Part shown: positions 41,728 through 51,009 of the stretch, in pieces
How positions within the stretch are numbered: the first letter of the stretch is position 1
Layout of the letters: every line of letters starts with the position of its first letter
Assembly: GCA_027886865.1 (NCBI GenBank)
Contig: JAPCJR010000014.1
Span: 1-51,766, forward strand
Source of the DNA: Nitrososphaerota archaeon
Lineage (GTDB): Archaea > Thermoproteota > Nitrososphaeria > Nitrososphaerales > UBA183
DNA length: 51,766 nt
Direction: 5' to 3'
Notes under the pieces: generated by a model
Seen by the model: the letters and a program-made list of their open reading frames with translations, nothing else
Told to the model about the DNA's origin: nothing
The model's database searches: none
Made by a program: the position numbers and the translations under genes

Positions 41728-42696
41728 CTAGCTTCCACCCGGCGGCTTGTACCTCTGGACAATCTCTCTTGGGAGCAGGGAGTAGATGTCGGGGTGCTCC
41801 GCTTTCAGCTTGCTCAGAGTCGGAGGCATCAGGCCGTTCCTCTTCGCCCGCTTCACGTTATATTCGATGAACCTTTTCATCGAGCTGGTCTCACCCTTCG
41901 CAGCGACGAAGGCACGTATCCTGTCCACGGCATCATTCTCTTCGAGGTTCTTCACGTTGACCAGATACGGCGCCAGCACGAGCCAGGTCAGCCTGTGCCT
42001 CCCGTCTGACACCGGATTTTTTAGCAGCTCCTCGATGTACAGGTATCCGCGCGTCGACCTCGTCTTCGGGGGCGGAAGGTACGGGACGATTCCTTCTCGG
42101 ACCGCGACGAGCTGCTTCGGAAACGCCACCTTGCGGAGGTTCTTGACCCCACCGTAGATCATCTTCTCAGAAAGCTCGCCGAAGAAGTCGTTGAGGTCGT
42201 TCTCCGTGAAGTAAACTATCCCGTCAGCGAGCGGGCGGTTCACCAACTTCCATCTCTGGGACCTTAGCTCGAACCGCGTCGATCCCCGCAGATACTCGAC
42301 CACAGGTATGCTGTATGCGTACGACGGGACCTCGGAGCGAACGACCCTGACCTCAAAGCACTCTCTAAGTATCGTCGGCTTGTCCTGGGGCCTCTCTCCT
42401 GCGAAGTAATCCTTGGCAGAAACGCTCTCGGTCTCTGCGAACTTCTGCCCGAGGAACTGGTCCTGGCTCGCGATCAGCGCGGAGACGAAGAAGCTTGAGA
42501 ACTCGATCAGCTCGGACATGTGCCTCTCGTATCTTTGCCTCTTGATCGCCCCCAGCAACCGGCTCTCCGCCTGCCTCAGCACTTCGGCGCTGGAGAAGCT
42601 CTCCTCAATCGACAGCTTGTCGAAGAACCGCCTAGAACCCGGCGTAAACGGATACCTTACCATCAGCTGGGAAAGCGCGGGTCCCTCCTGCGACAA
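41728..42696 (-). CDS. Probable DNA primase large-subunit-like protein
   Basis: A 322-residue protein. The start LMVRYPFTPGSRRFFDKLSI resembles the PriL N-terminus (YPF..EA..F). The end GRHRLTWLVLAPYLVNVKNL, followed by PPTLSKLKAEHPDIYSLLPR, resembles the PriX/primase C-terminal helical module. The four Fe-S cysteines of canonical PriL are missing; only a single Cys is present. In archaea PriL guides the catalytic PriS, which is not in this window. I infer a primase accessory subunit with moderate confidence, from recalled patterns. A novel thaumarchaeal replication protein is the alternative. Confidence 0.5.
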   Translation of the reverse strand: MSQEGPALSQLMVRYPFTPGSRRFFDKLSIEESFSSAEVLRQAESRLLGAIKRQRYERHMSELIEFSSFFVSALIASQDQFLGQKFAETESVSAKDYFAGERPQDKPTILRECFEVRVVRSEVPSYAYSIPVVEYLRGSTRFELRSQRWKLVNRPLADGIVYFTENDLNDFFGELSEKMIYGGVKNLRKVAFPKQLVAVREGIVPYLPPPKTRSTRGYLYIEELLKNPVSDGRHRLTWLVLAPYLVNVKNLEENDAVDRIRAFVAAKGETSSMKRFIEYNVKRAKRNGLMPPTLSKLKAEHPDIYSLLPREIVQRYKPPGGS

Positions 42697-42777
42697 GCGA
42701 TGAAAAATCAGGAATTTTGCTAATAAAAGTTGCTATGCGCCGAGGACCATACCAGCCAGTTACCGAGTCGCGAGATT

Positions 42778-43995
42778 CTAGCCTCTTCGGGCTGTGGAGA
42801 CGATCGAGAGCACATCTCTGTCTCTCAAGACATAGTCCTTCGGGAGATGAATTCCCGTCCTGACGTCGACCGCGTAGAGCAGGCCCTTGTGCAGGTCTGT
42901 GTGGACGGTCCTCGCCAAGTCGTCCAGCGTGGAGCCCGTCGGCAGCAGGTATACGTCAGGCAGAACATTCCCGCTTTTGTCGGTCAGCTTCTGAGGGTCT
43001 GCGACCGGGTAGACGGCGTTCATCCTGAGCAGCTTGAACACGGTTACACTGAGCGCGAACTGGACGCCTGTTCTCAGATACTCTCCGAAGACCTTCCTCT
43101 TGATGTAGGCGAGGGCGGTACGCTGGGCCACGCTCAAATCCTGCGGCTTCACAACATCGAACCTCTCTTCGCCGGGAACGTACTTGATCAACCCCTTCTG
43201 TTCCGCCCTTCTCAGGGAGAGTTCCGCCTCCCCGCTGGTGGGAACCACTATCAGGTCCTTGTAGTGGTCCCTGAGCTTCTGGAAGTTCTCTGCAGCGTTA
43301 GGCAGGTCCATCTTGTTCGCTATGATCAGTGTAGGCTTCGACACGTCGCGGAGGATCCAGCAGAAATTCTGGGTGTCCTTCTCGCTCCAGTTCTCGATGT
43401 CCTTCCCCTCGAGGAGCCCTTCCTTCAGCGCGTACGCAGCATGTTCCTTCCTTACCCCAATCCCCTGCATCACTTCAGCCACCGCAGTGGGTAGGTCAGC
43501 GCCAGGCAGCTTCGACAGCTTCGCTACCTTTCCCATGTTGCTCGAGAAGAGCTTGGTATACCAGAGGACGAGCTCGAGTTCCACATCGGCGACGTCGGCC
43601 AAGGGGTCGCCCGTACCTGCTTCAGTGACCCTCCCATCCTTGTCTACGCTGCCCGAAGCGTCGACAACGTGCAGCAGGGCGTCTGACTGTGCCGCCACCG
43701 AAAGGAACTGGTTGCCGAGTCCCTTACCCATCCAAGCGCCCTTGATGAGGCCGGGGAGGTCGGTCACCTCTATGGGTATGAATCTCCATCCGTCCTCACA
43801 ACGGGAATTCTTCGGGTTGTCCTGTACGTCAAATTCCTTGTGGACGCATAACGTCACTGCCTGCGCCATGCCTGAGTTAGGAGACTTGGTGGTAAATGGA
43901 TAGTTGGAGATCTCCGCCGTCTGAAGCGTCATCGAGTTGAATAATGTCGTCTTACCTGCGTTGGTCTTCCCGATTAATCCGATACGGATGGCCAT
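42778..43995 (-). CDS. YchF/Obg-family GTPase with TGS domain
   Basis: A 405-residue P-loop GTPase/ATPase. G1 is IGLIGKTNAGKTTLFNSMTL, G3 VTDLPGLIKGA, G4 IIANKMDLPNA, and a C-terminal TGS domain runs from DVYLLPTGSTLDDLARTVHT to VLRDRDVLSIVSTARR. This is the archaeal branch annotated as redox-regulated ATPase YchF; members associate with ribosomes. The Asn-Lys-Met-Asp G4 motif is the GTP-type, which differs from the ATP-preferring NMxE of YchF proper. It lies in a run of translation genes with aRF1. Confidence 0.87.
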   Translation of the reverse strand: MAIRIGLIGKTNAGKTTLFNSMTLQTAEISNYPFTTKSPNSGMAQAVTLCVHKEFDVQDNPKNSRCEDGWRFIPIEVTDLPGLIKGAWMGKGLGNQFLSVAAQSDALLHVVDASGSVDKDGRVTEAGTGDPLADVADVELELVLWYTKLFSSNMGKVAKLSKLPGADLPTAVAEVMQGIGVRKEHAAYALKEGLLEGKDIENWSEKDTQNFCWILRDVSKPTLIIANKMDLPNAAENFQKLRDHYKDLIVVPTSGEAELSLRRAEQKGLIKYVPGEERFDVVKPQDLSVAQRTALAYIKRKVFGEYLRTGVQFALSVTVFKLLRMNAVYPVADPQKLTDKSGNVLPDVYLLPTGSTLDDLARTVHTDLHKGLLYAVDVRTGIHLPKDYVLRDRDVLSIVSTARRG

Positions 43996-44099
43996 GAGGT
44001 TTCGATTTGTTAGGAACGCCGCTCTACTTATAGTTGCAGGAGCGGCTCATGTCTCTTCGCGCCATCTCCGTTAACCACGTCTGCAGGAGAACGTCTCTC

Positions 44100-45347
44100 C
44101 TACATCTTGTATCTCAGGAACCCGGCAGCCCCACCGAACGATTTGAGCATGGCCCCCTCCTCGGTCCCGGAGGAAATCATCTCCACCTTCGCTCCTATCT
44201 GCACTGCTTTCTCCTCCAGCATGTCAACGACGTCTGATTCGTCCACCTCATAATCGGTCGCACGGCAGTTGGAGCACGGCTCCGAGAGCATTTCCTGCAT
44301 GACCTGTATCTTCTTGTGGTTCTCCGCTATCTTCTCCTTGACCGTCTGGCAGTTCTTGCAGGTCATCTTGATCTTGGTAGTGTTGATGTCGTCTGAGATG
44401 AGGATGACGTCGATGTTGCTCCGGTTCAGGGCCTCGACTATCCTCGGGAGACCATAGACGGCCAAACCATTGGGCTTGTTCGCTTCTCCGAGGAACTTCT
44501 GGACGAGCTTCTTCTCCTCGAGGAGCCTGACGTCCTCGAGCTTGTCAGCTGACTTCTCGACCATCTCGCGCACGCCCTCCCGGCCCGAGTATGAGGTGTC
44601 GAGCACCGCAATGATGTTGTTCTGGAGCCGGTAGTCAAGATAACCTCCCTTGAGGAAGTTGTCCTTCGTCGGGCCGGGACCTCCTACGATGATCCCGTTG
44701 ACCTTGTGGTCTGTGATGAAGATCCTGGTGACGTGCTCGGCAACCCTGTTGAAGAAGTAGGTGATCTCCATCTCGCGTCCCCGTTCGTACCTCCGGGCGC
44801 TCTGACCTCCCTTCCTCGTCTTCCCGGAGATGCCGGAGGTCATGACGTCCTCCACGTCCATCCTGTCTCCAGAGAGGATGCCTATCCCAACGTCGTTGGA
44901 GTCGAGGGCGAGGATACCGTAGACCTTCTCCGCCTTCAGCATGTCCCTGAGATACTCTACGTGGAAGTGGTCGTCGCACATGTACAGGAACGTCGTGACG
45001 GCCTTCGGAGGGACGATCTCGTTCAACCTGATCACTTCGCTCCCCGGTCCGTTGGTCGGGAGAGCGCCGGAGAAGATGACCAACCCGGTCTCCGGGGTCT
45101 CCCTGTAGAGCTTGAGACGCTGCATCGTCCTGGTCAAAGCGTCCTGGACGTGGTTCCTGGTCGTATCTGACTTTATGTTGCCAGCGGTCCCCCATTCGTT
45201 CCTCAGATACGCGATGACTTCGTGGACGGGCTTCTTCGGAGGGATGTACAGGGAGACAAGTTCCGTCCCTCTCCCCTCCTTGCTTGACAGCTCCGATATG
45301 GCCTTCCTTATCTTGTATAATCTGACAGAATCAGCCTTGCTAAGCAA
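44100..45347 (-). CDS. prf1: Peptide chain release factor aRF1
   Basis: A 415-residue archaeal release factor. The stop-codon reading motif NIKS is in GTAGNIKSDTTRNHVQ, the catalytic GGQ is in KTRKGGQSARRYERGREMEI. The C-terminal domain has a small zinc-like insert with CKNCQ and CSNCR. It reads all three stop codons and releases the polypeptide. Length and motifs are complete, and the gene is a single unit divergent from UMP kinase. Confidence 0.95.
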   Translation of the reverse strand: MLSKADSVRLYKIRKAISELSSKEGRGTELVSLYIPPKKPVHEVIAYLRNEWGTAGNIKSDTTRNHVQDALTRTMQRLKLYRETPETGLVIFSGALPTNGPGSEVIRLNEIVPPKAVTTFLYMCDDHFHVEYLRDMLKAEKVYGILALDSNDVGIGILSGDRMDVEDVMTSGISGKTRKGGQSARRYERGREMEITYFFNRVAEHVTRIFITDHKVNGIIVGGPGPTKDNFLKGGYLDYRLQNNIIAVLDTSYSGREGVREMVEKSADKLEDVRLLEEKKLVQKFLGEANKPNGLAVYGLPRIVEALNRSNIDVILISDDINTTKIKMTCKNCQTVKEKIAENHKKIQVMQEMLSEPCSNCRATDYEVDESDVVDMLEEKAVQIGAKVEMISSGTEEGAMLKSFGGAAGFLRYKM

Positions 45348-45490
45348 ATCTATGATAACCTCTGTGTCAGCTCAGGTAATCAGCATCAAACAAGCGACAG
45401 ATGGCTGTCACGGACGAGGTTTGGACCCATTACTGCTTTATAAGAACTATCATTACGTTGAATAACCATGGTTTCGCTCTTCGGGCTGGC

Positions 45491-46153
45491 TTGAAGATTG
45501 TCATGCGTCTGGGCGGCTCGATTCTGGGCTCTCCACCAGATGCCGATGTCGTCAGGCGCTACTCGGATGTCATATCCAGGGTCTTGAAGCAGAAACACAA
45601 AGTGGTGGTGGTCGTGGGTGGGGGGGTTACGGCCAGGCAATACATCGACGCGGCGAGGGGTATCGGGTTGCCGCACGACCAGCAGGATTCTATAGCGATA
45701 CAGGCCTCTCGCCTAAACGCGAGGCTAGTAGGGATGGCGCTGGGCGTCGACAGGGTGGCGATAACGCTTCGCGGTGCTGTCTCAGGCGTCGAGAAGCACC
45801 GAGTGGCTGTGATGGCAGGGCTGAAGCCCGGTATCACTACCGACACGGTGGCCGCACTGGTGGCCGAGATCTGGCACTCCGACCTCATCGTCAAGGCCTC
45901 CGATCAGGACGGAATCTATACTGCGGACCCGCGCAAGTATCCTGATGCCAGGCTCCTCCCGAAGATGTCTTACGCGATGGTCGTCGCGATACTCGGCGGT
46001 AAGCATTCACCTGGGATTCATAGCATAGTGGATCCTGTCGCCGTGGAGCGAATAGCGAAAAACAAGCTCAGGCTCGTCGTGGTGAAGGGAGACAACCCGG
46101 AGAACGTCATCCGAGCCATAAACGGGGAGAAGATCGGCACGCTGGTCGGCTAG
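45491..46153 (+). CDS. pyrH: Uridylate kinase, archaeal type
   Basis: A 220-residue amino-acid-kinase-fold enzyme. The start MKIVMRLGGSILG (TTG 45491), KVVVVVGGGVTARQYIDAAR, the GMALGVDRVAITL segment and VKASDQDGIYTADPRKYPDA match archaeal UMP kinase, which makes UDP from UMP and ATP. The longer frame starting at 45401 has no conserved residues before this point. The stop overlaps that of glycerate kinase on the other strand. Confidence is high for the family; isopentenyl phosphate kinase was considered but lacks its His motif. Confidence 0.88.
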   Translation: MKIVMRLGGSILGSPPDADVVRRYSDVISRVLKQKHKVVVVVGGGVTARQYIDAARGIGLPHDQQDSIAIQASRLNARLVGMALGVDRVAITLRGAVSGVEKHRVAVMAGLKPGITTDTVAALVAEIWHSDLIVKASDQDGIYTADPRKYPDARLLPKMSYAMVVAILGGKHSPGIHSIVDPVAVERIAKNKLRLVVVKGDNPENVIRAINGEKIGTLVG

Positions 46154-47520
46154 ACCATCACAGCTATGGCGATATCGTTGACGTTCGTCCCAGTCGGACC
46201 GGTTATCACGAGGTCCCGGAGCCCCCTGAAGAAACCATAGCTGTCGTTTCGCAGCAGAGACTCCTCCAGGGAGAGGCCGAGGCCCACACTCCTTCTGACA
46301 GTCGAGCCATCTACCAAAGCCCCTGCGGCATTCGTGGGGCCATCCAGCCCGTCCGTACCCAGCGAAACGAGTGCAATTCCTTGGTTTCCATTGATTTTCA
46401 TCGACGCGCCGAGAGCGAACTCCTGGTTTCTACCCCCTCTACCGCCTCCCTTGACCGCCACCGTGGTCTCGCCTCCGGCTACGTAGCTTCTGGGGCGCTG
46501 CCTAGACGCTGCGTACTGCACTACCGAGCCCATGAACATGCCAGCGGACTTCGCCTCGCCTTCGTAGCTCGTGGTCAGCAGTGTCGACCTGCACTTGGCC
46601 AGTTTAAGCTGCCTCGCCGCTGCTTCGCAGGCGTCCTTGTTGCTCCCGATTATCACGTTGGAGACCCTTGCGAAGTACTTCGACCCGGGCTTCGGAGTCT
46701 CCGGTATGTCCCCATGGAGCCCCTTGCGGAACATCTCCTCTACTCTTGCGGGCAGGGTCTCCCAGACAGCATACTTCTTCAAGACAAGTTCCGCATCTCG
46801 GAAGGTGCTTGGGTCGGGATAGAGCAGCCCCGAAGCTATGGAGTCGAGCCGGTCCCCGACGACATCGGATATCACAAGGGAAAGGACCTTGCTGGGATAC
46901 AGTGTCTGTGCCAGCCGACCTCCTTTGATGGCCGACAGGTGCTTTCTCACGACGTTCAGCTCCTGTATGGTAGCACCTGCGCGCAGGAGGGCCTTCGTCA
47001 CCTCTATCTTGTCGGAGAGCTGCATACCCTGCCCGGGGAGAGGAAGCAGGGAAGACCCTCCGCCGGAGATTAGGCATATCACGAGAGTCCGCCTATCCGG
47101 CTCGCCAACGAGCTCGAGCATCTCCAGCACGCCTTCCTGTCCGGCGACGCTCGGCAACGGGTGGGTGGCTCCATGAAGCTTGATTAACCGACCACGCCTC
47201 TTGCCTCGTAGCTGAGAGTTGGGCACGTTAACCAGGCCGTCAGAGATCGCGTCACCGAGGATAGACTCCAGCGCGTCAGCCATGGAAAGAGCCGCCTTTC
47301 CTCCACCTATCACGAGCACCCTTCTGAACTTGGTCAGGTCAGTTCGCGTCCTGCCGACGAGAATCTCTTTCCCCTCGAGCCTGACCATGGATTTCATCAG
47401 CCTCGACGGTTCGACGGCCTTTAACGCCGCTTCCGCCGCGTCGAGAGACAGGCGTCTGGCTAGCTTCTCGGCCTTCGTCTGACCGTTCTCGATCAGCGCA
47501 GAAGCGTTCTTGATGTACAT
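46150..47520 (-). CDS. Glycerate 2-kinase (MOFRL family)
   Basis: A 456-residue protein. VLVIGGGKAALSMADALES, HGATHPLPSVAGQEG and ICLISGGGSSLLPLPGQGMQ form the DUF4147 kinase domain, and the C-terminal MOFRL domain ends with VSLGTDGLDGPTNAAGALVD and the TGPTGTNVNDIAIA stretch. It makes 2-phosphoglycerate from glycerate, feeding the non-phosphorylative Entner-Doudoroff type or serine-linked route. The ATG at 47520 (MYIKNASALI) fits the family; the open frame upstream to 47715 has no family sequence. Confidence 0.92.
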   Translation of the reverse strand: MYIKNASALIENGQTKAEKLARRLSLDAAEAALKAVEPSRLMKSMVRLEGKEILVGRTRTDLTKFRRVLVIGGGKAALSMADALESILGDAISDGLVNVPNSQLRGKRRGRLIKLHGATHPLPSVAGQEGVLEMLELVGEPDRRTLVICLISGGGSSLLPLPGQGMQLSDKIEVTKALLRAGATIQELNVVRKHLSAIKGGRLAQTLYPSKVLSLVISDVVGDRLDSIASGLLYPDPSTFRDAELVLKKYAVWETLPARVEEMFRKGLHGDIPETPKPGSKYFARVSNVIIGSNKDACEAAARQLKLAKCRSTLLTTSYEGEAKSAGMFMGSVVQYAASRQRPRSYVAGGETTVAVKGGGRGGRNQEFALGASMKINGNQGIALVSLGTDGLDGPTNAAGALVDGSTVRRSVGLGLSLEESLLRNDSYGFFRGLRDLVITGPTGTNVNDIAIAVMV

Positions 47521-47554
47521 CCAGCCTTCTCTTCCCGCGGTTCGGTGGCTAAGG

Positions 47555-47561
47555 TAATTAA
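47555..47561. promoter_or_regulatory. Two-way TATA-like element
   Basis: TAATTAA reads as a TATA-like box on both strands. On the plus strand it lies 23-29 bp before GTG 47584; on the minus strand 35-41 bp before the ATG at 47520. A single shared TBP site for two divergent genes would be economical but is only inferred. Confidence 0.35.
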
Positions 47562-47583
47562 GGTGCCCCGAGCCCAACACGTC

Positions 47584-48057
47584 GTGGAAATCAGGTCCAT
47601 CGTGGCTGAGAAGTACGGCCAGCTCGAGAAGTGCTACGGGCACTGCGAGCAGCCCGCGACGCTCAAGTTCCTCAACACCGACGGGAGGACGATTGTCACG
47701 GGGTACTCCTGCCATCAGGCATACCTGTCCAGGATCATGCTCTACTCCGAGTCACTCGAACTGCATGATTCCCTCGACACCATAGCGAGGCTGGTTGGGA
47801 AGGATCAGGAAGTGAAGGAAGACGACGTGCGCATCGCCAGCAGGTATCCGTGGGACCTTGGAATCGAAGGCGGCGACGGGCAGAAAGTGATGATGGTCGC
47901 CTACTGGACGCAGAACTATCGGCGAACGAAGAGTGAAGACCCGAACCGCAATGCCTTGTTCCTGTGCGAGAAGTGCCGTGCTGTCTTCTCGCATCCTCTG
48001 ACCGAGAAGCAGGTGCTGTGTCCGGGCTGCAGGCCTAACCCGTCGCCAGGCTCTTGA
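47584..48057 (+). CDS. Cysteine-rich small protein of unknown function
   Basis: A 157-residue protein with Cys at KCYGHCEQ, at GYSCHQAY and a terminal CEKC...CPGC pair that looks like a zinc ribbon (ALFLCEKCRAVFSHPLTEKQ, then VLCPGCRPN). I do not recognise the family. The GTG at 47584 is chosen from TATA spacing; GTG 47545 would add 13 residues. Its 3' end overlaps that of the thioredoxin-like gene on the other strand by 23 bp. Confidence 0.6.
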   Translation: MEIRSIVAEKYGQLEKCYGHCEQPATLKFLNTDGRTIVTGYSCHQAYLSRIMLYSESLELHDSLDTIARLVGKDQEVKEDDVRIASRYPWDLGIEGGDGQKVMMVAYWTQNYRRTKSEDPNRNALFLCEKCRAVFSHPLTEKQVLCPGCRPNPSPGS

Positions 48058-48370
48058 AGAAGTCGCTCTTCAACAGGTTGTCGATGGCCTGCCTCGTGTA
48101 CGCGACCCCTTGAGATTGCCCGGTAAGGACGTGCCTCACCTCTCCATCCTCGAGTTCGAAGAAGACCTGCGGGATGATATAATCCGGGGACCAATCTCCG
48201 TACTTCTTCACTAGCTCATCAGCCTTCTTCTCGTCGGCTGTGTCGATATCATAGAGGTTGATCGGGACACCCAGTTCAGCTGCCACTTTCTTCATCGGCT
48301 CCACGGCGGTCGGCACGCAGTGTGGGCACCAGTTAGCGTAGACCACATCGATTGCCTTGACCTTGCTCAT
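48035..48370 (-). CDS. Thioredoxin/glutaredoxin-like protein
   Basis: A 111-residue thioredoxin-fold protein. DVVYANWCPHCVPTAVEPMK carries the CPHC redox pair at residues 15-18; YIIPQVFFELEDGEVRHVL includes the cis-Pro. It is likely a cytoplasmic thiol-disulfide reductase. The ATG at 48370 is preferred; an ATG three codons earlier is equally readable. It is the last gene of the cysS operon-like cluster. Confidence 0.8.
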   Translation of the reverse strand: MSKVKAIDVVYANWCPHCVPTAVEPMKKVAAELGVPINLYDIDTADEKKADELVKKYGDWSPDYIIPQVFFELEDGEVRHVLTGQSQGVAYTRQAIDNLLKSDFFKSLATG

Positions 48371-48418
48371 GGAAATCACGAGGGCGCCGACCTGCGACGA
48401 TATAAAATCTTCAGTCCT

Positions 48419-48937
48419 CTACGCACCAGATTTCTTGGGTCGTTCGGGCGTCTTCTTCGGCTTTACCCCGACGCTCGCCAGGAGCCTGCCGAACTCCTCC
48501 TCTGTTATCCACTCGACTCTCAGATACTCTAGGACTTCGTCGTTCTCCATCCCTATCTTCCTGCCCTCGGCCACGCATGCCTGATACGCCTCAATCTCGG
48601 TGGGCCTGTCGACGTAGCTATACCTCCTGTCGAACAGCTCCTTGCCCTCGATGAATTGTCTCACGTGGACCAGCTCATGGACCACATCGAGATACAGGTA
48701 CCTTTCGTCTCCCGTCCGGAGGTACTCTCCGCTGACGACGATGTTGCCTGTTTCGTCGTCCACCCGAAGATATCCGGGCCTGGCCTGGATGTCCACCCTC
48801 AGGTCAGTCAGAACTTTTTCGGTCTTGTCGCCGAACATGGACCTGACGGCCTCGAGGGCCTCGAAACCCATGAAGACATCCAAGAACGGGAACGAGCCGG
48901 TAGTTGCATCCCTCTTCATCTGGACGTCGCTTAGCAT
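48419..48937 (-). CDS. HExxH zinc-metallopeptidase-like protein
   Basis: A 172-residue protein with the zinc motif VVHELVHVRQFIEGKELFDR (HELVH) and PTEIEAYQACVAEG downstream, where the Glu could be the third ligand as in gluzincin-like proteins. No signal peptide is seen, so it acts in the cytoplasm. I know similar uncharacterised proteins in Thaumarchaeota; the substrate is unknown. It sits between the acetyltransferase and thioredoxin-like genes with short gaps, so it is part of the same unit. Confidence 0.65.
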   Translation of the reverse strand: MLSDVQMKRDATTGSFPFLDVFMGFEALEAVRSMFGDKTEKVLTDLRVDIQARPGYLRVDDETGNIVVSGEYLRTGDERYLYLDVVHELVHVRQFIEGKELFDRRYSYVDRPTEIEAYQACVAEGRKIGMENDEVLEYLRVEWITEEEFGRLLASVGVKPKKTPERPKKSGA

Positions 48938-48956
48938 CGCGATGCCCGCGCCTCTT

Positions 48957-49733
48957 TTACGATTTAAGGGTGCGCCCGGAGTCCCTTACGAACAACTCTT
49001 TCAGATACGCTCTCCTGAACCCCAGCTTCAGGTAGAACGATTCCACCGAATCAGAGAGGATCGTCTGCAGGATGAGTTTCCTTCCCTCATTGATTGCCAA
49101 CCTGTTCGAGAAGTCGAGCATAGTGCTCGCGACGTGCGCCCCCCTCATGTCGGGAATTGTACCGACGCAGTAGACCCCTAACATGCCCGGACTCCTAAAC
49201 AGAGCGAGAGCACCAACCGGCCTGTCACCCAAGCTCGCAAGCAGAAGACTCGCCTCCTTGTTCTTCGAGACGCGTTCGAGCACGGCGAGGACCGCCTTGC
49301 TGAGCTTGGTGTCCCCGTAGAACGCCTTCAGGTACACGTCAGCCCACCGCTCGAGCTTGCCATCGACCCCCATCTCAAGCGTCAGCTTTGGATTGACCTT
49401 GAACGAAGGGCTTTCGGCCTCCATCACGGACATCTGGTCCGCTATCCTGTACCCTTTCTTGGCGAAGTTCTGCAGAAGTCGGGTGGTGAGCGAGTCGCTC
49501 TGGACGAAGACATGGGGAATAAGGCCGTGGGCCGCGAATTCAACCTCCATCGTATCGACCAGGCCCGCTGCGCGGCCGGTCATCCTCAGGAAGCCGCCAC
49601 GGTTGAAGAAATACTCCTTGAAATCGTGAGAGAACAGCAGGTACGCGTCCTTACCGAGCCATACCGTGTCGGTCCAGTTCGACCACCATGAGACTTCATT
49701 GAGTTCGAACGTACCTTCATCGGTATCTGCCAA
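48957..49733 (-). CDS. GNAT-fold acetyltransferase
   Basis: A 258-residue protein. The C-terminal half is a GNAT domain: EASLLLASLGDRPVGALALF, then VYCVGTIPDMRGAHVASTML as the acetyl-CoA loop, then SVESFYLKLGFRRAYLKELF. The first 100 residues form a divergent N-terminal GNAT-like half, so this may be a double-GNAT protein. The start overlaps the end of cysS by 17 bp, which points to co-translation. The acceptor is unknown. Confidence 0.72.
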   Translation of the reverse strand: MADTDEGTFELNEVSWWSNWTDTVWLGKDAYLLFSHDFKEYFFNRGGFLRMTGRAAGLVDTMEVEFAAHGLIPHVFVQSDSLTTRLLQNFAKKGYRIADQMSVMEAESPSFKVNPKLTLEMGVDGKLERWADVYLKAFYGDTKLSKAVLAVLERVSKNKEASLLLASLGDRPVGALALFRSPGMLGVYCVGTIPDMRGAHVASTMLDFSNRLAINEGRKLILQTILSDSVESFYLKLGFRRAYLKELFVRDSGRTLKS

Positions 49734-50946
49734 AGATGTTCACGCCGAGGATGTTCGAGGTGATCCGGAGCGCCTCGTAGTATAACTCGACCTGGTTCTG
49801 GTCCTTCTCCGAAGCCCCATCGTCGAGCATCTTCCTGATGAACGCTATGGCCCCTGGAGTGTCCACGTCGTCGTTGAGACGCGCATAGAACTCCCCCAGG
49901 ACCTTCCCGGAGTCGCGCCGGCGAGCCTTGGTGGCCCTCCTCTCCTCGATGGAATTGGCCTTGTCCTTCATCGCGAGGTAGACGGTGTGCATCTGCTTCA
50001 AGCCCTTCTCTTCGAAGTCCATGTCCTGCCTATAGTGGTGCGATAACAGGTACAGCCTGAGGGTGTCGGGGCCATACTCCTTCAGCATGTCTCGCAGAGT
50101 CAGCGCATTCCCTGCCGACTTTGACATCTTGCCGCCAACGGTGTTGACGAGGGCCGTGTGTACCCAGTACTTGACCGAGGGCTTGATCCCCGTAAGCGAC
50201 TCCGCCTGGGCTATCTCTGCCTCGTGGTGGGGATAGATCAGGTCGTACGCGCCGCCATGGATGTCGTACTGGGCGCCGAAGTTCGTCATGGTCACGGCGG
50301 TGTCCTGTATGTGCCATCCGGGAGAGCCTCTGCCCCACGGGCTGTCCCACCTGCCCTTCACCAGCTCCACCGGTCGCCAGAGTGCGAAGTCCAGGAGATG
50401 CTTCTTCTTCACGGAGAGCTCCAGCGGGACTAGCGAGAGTTCCTTCGGCGTCTGATGAGACAGCATCCCAAAGTCAGGGAACTTGCTGGTATCGAAATAG
50501 ACCGTCCCGTCCACGACGTATGCGTGCCCGCTCCTGATCAAGGACGCGACCTCGCTGACCGTCTCCTGCACGTAGTTGGAGACCCGTTCGTACTTTGTGA
50601 CCGTGTAAATCTTGAGGCTCTCCATGTCTTCCAGGAACGCCTTGGTGTACTTCTCGGCGAGCCGCATTGGTTCGACACCCTCCTGCGCGGCAGCCTCGGT
50701 GACCCGCTCGTCGATATCGGTCACGTTCATGAGGAAGTTGACCTCGTATCCGAGGTGGGAGAGATACCTCGCCACGATGTCGTAGAAGTTGTACGTCCTT
50801 GCGTGCCCGACGTGCAGATAGCCCTGGACCGTCGGCCCGCACACGAACATCGTCACCTTTCCCGGGATACGCGTCTGGAAAGGTTCCTTCTGCATCGTCA
50901 TCGTATTGAATATCTTGAGGTCTGGCTGCTTGAAGTAACTGGCCAC
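49717..50946 (-). CDS. cysS: Cysteine--tRNA ligase
   Basis: A 409-residue class Ia synthetase. The first motif is FVCGPTVQGYLHVGHARTYN (HVGH), with zinc ligands Cys in VCGPT and the PHHEAE segment; the second is NTVGGKMSKSAGNALTLRDM (KMSKS). The catalytic domain is complete. It is shorter than bacterial CysRS (about 460) because the C-terminal anticodon region is reduced, as in other archaeal forms. It charges tRNA-Cys. It heads a cluster with an acetyltransferase, an HExxH protein and a thioredoxin-like protein. Confidence 0.93.
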   Translation of the reverse strand: MASYFKQPDLKIFNTMTMQKEPFQTRIPGKVTMFVCGPTVQGYLHVGHARTYNFYDIVARYLSHLGYEVNFLMNVTDIDERVTEAAAQEGVEPMRLAEKYTKAFLEDMESLKIYTVTKYERVSNYVQETVSEVASLIRSGHAYVVDGTVYFDTSKFPDFGMLSHQTPKELSLVPLELSVKKKHLLDFALWRPVELVKGRWDSPWGRGSPGWHIQDTAVTMTNFGAQYDIHGGAYDLIYPHHEAEIAQAESLTGIKPSVKYWVHTALVNTVGGKMSKSAGNALTLRDMLKEYGPDTLRLYLLSHHYRQDMDFEEKGLKQMHTVYLAMKDKANSIEERRATKARRRDSGKVLGEFYARLNDDVDTPGAIAFIRKMLDDGASEKDQNQVELYYEALRITSNILGVNIFGRYR

Positions 50947-51009
50947 AGGCTCTTCCTGAACTTACCTTAGTTTTTGAAGTATAAATGTGAGTAAAACGAA
51001 CCGAGGCCG

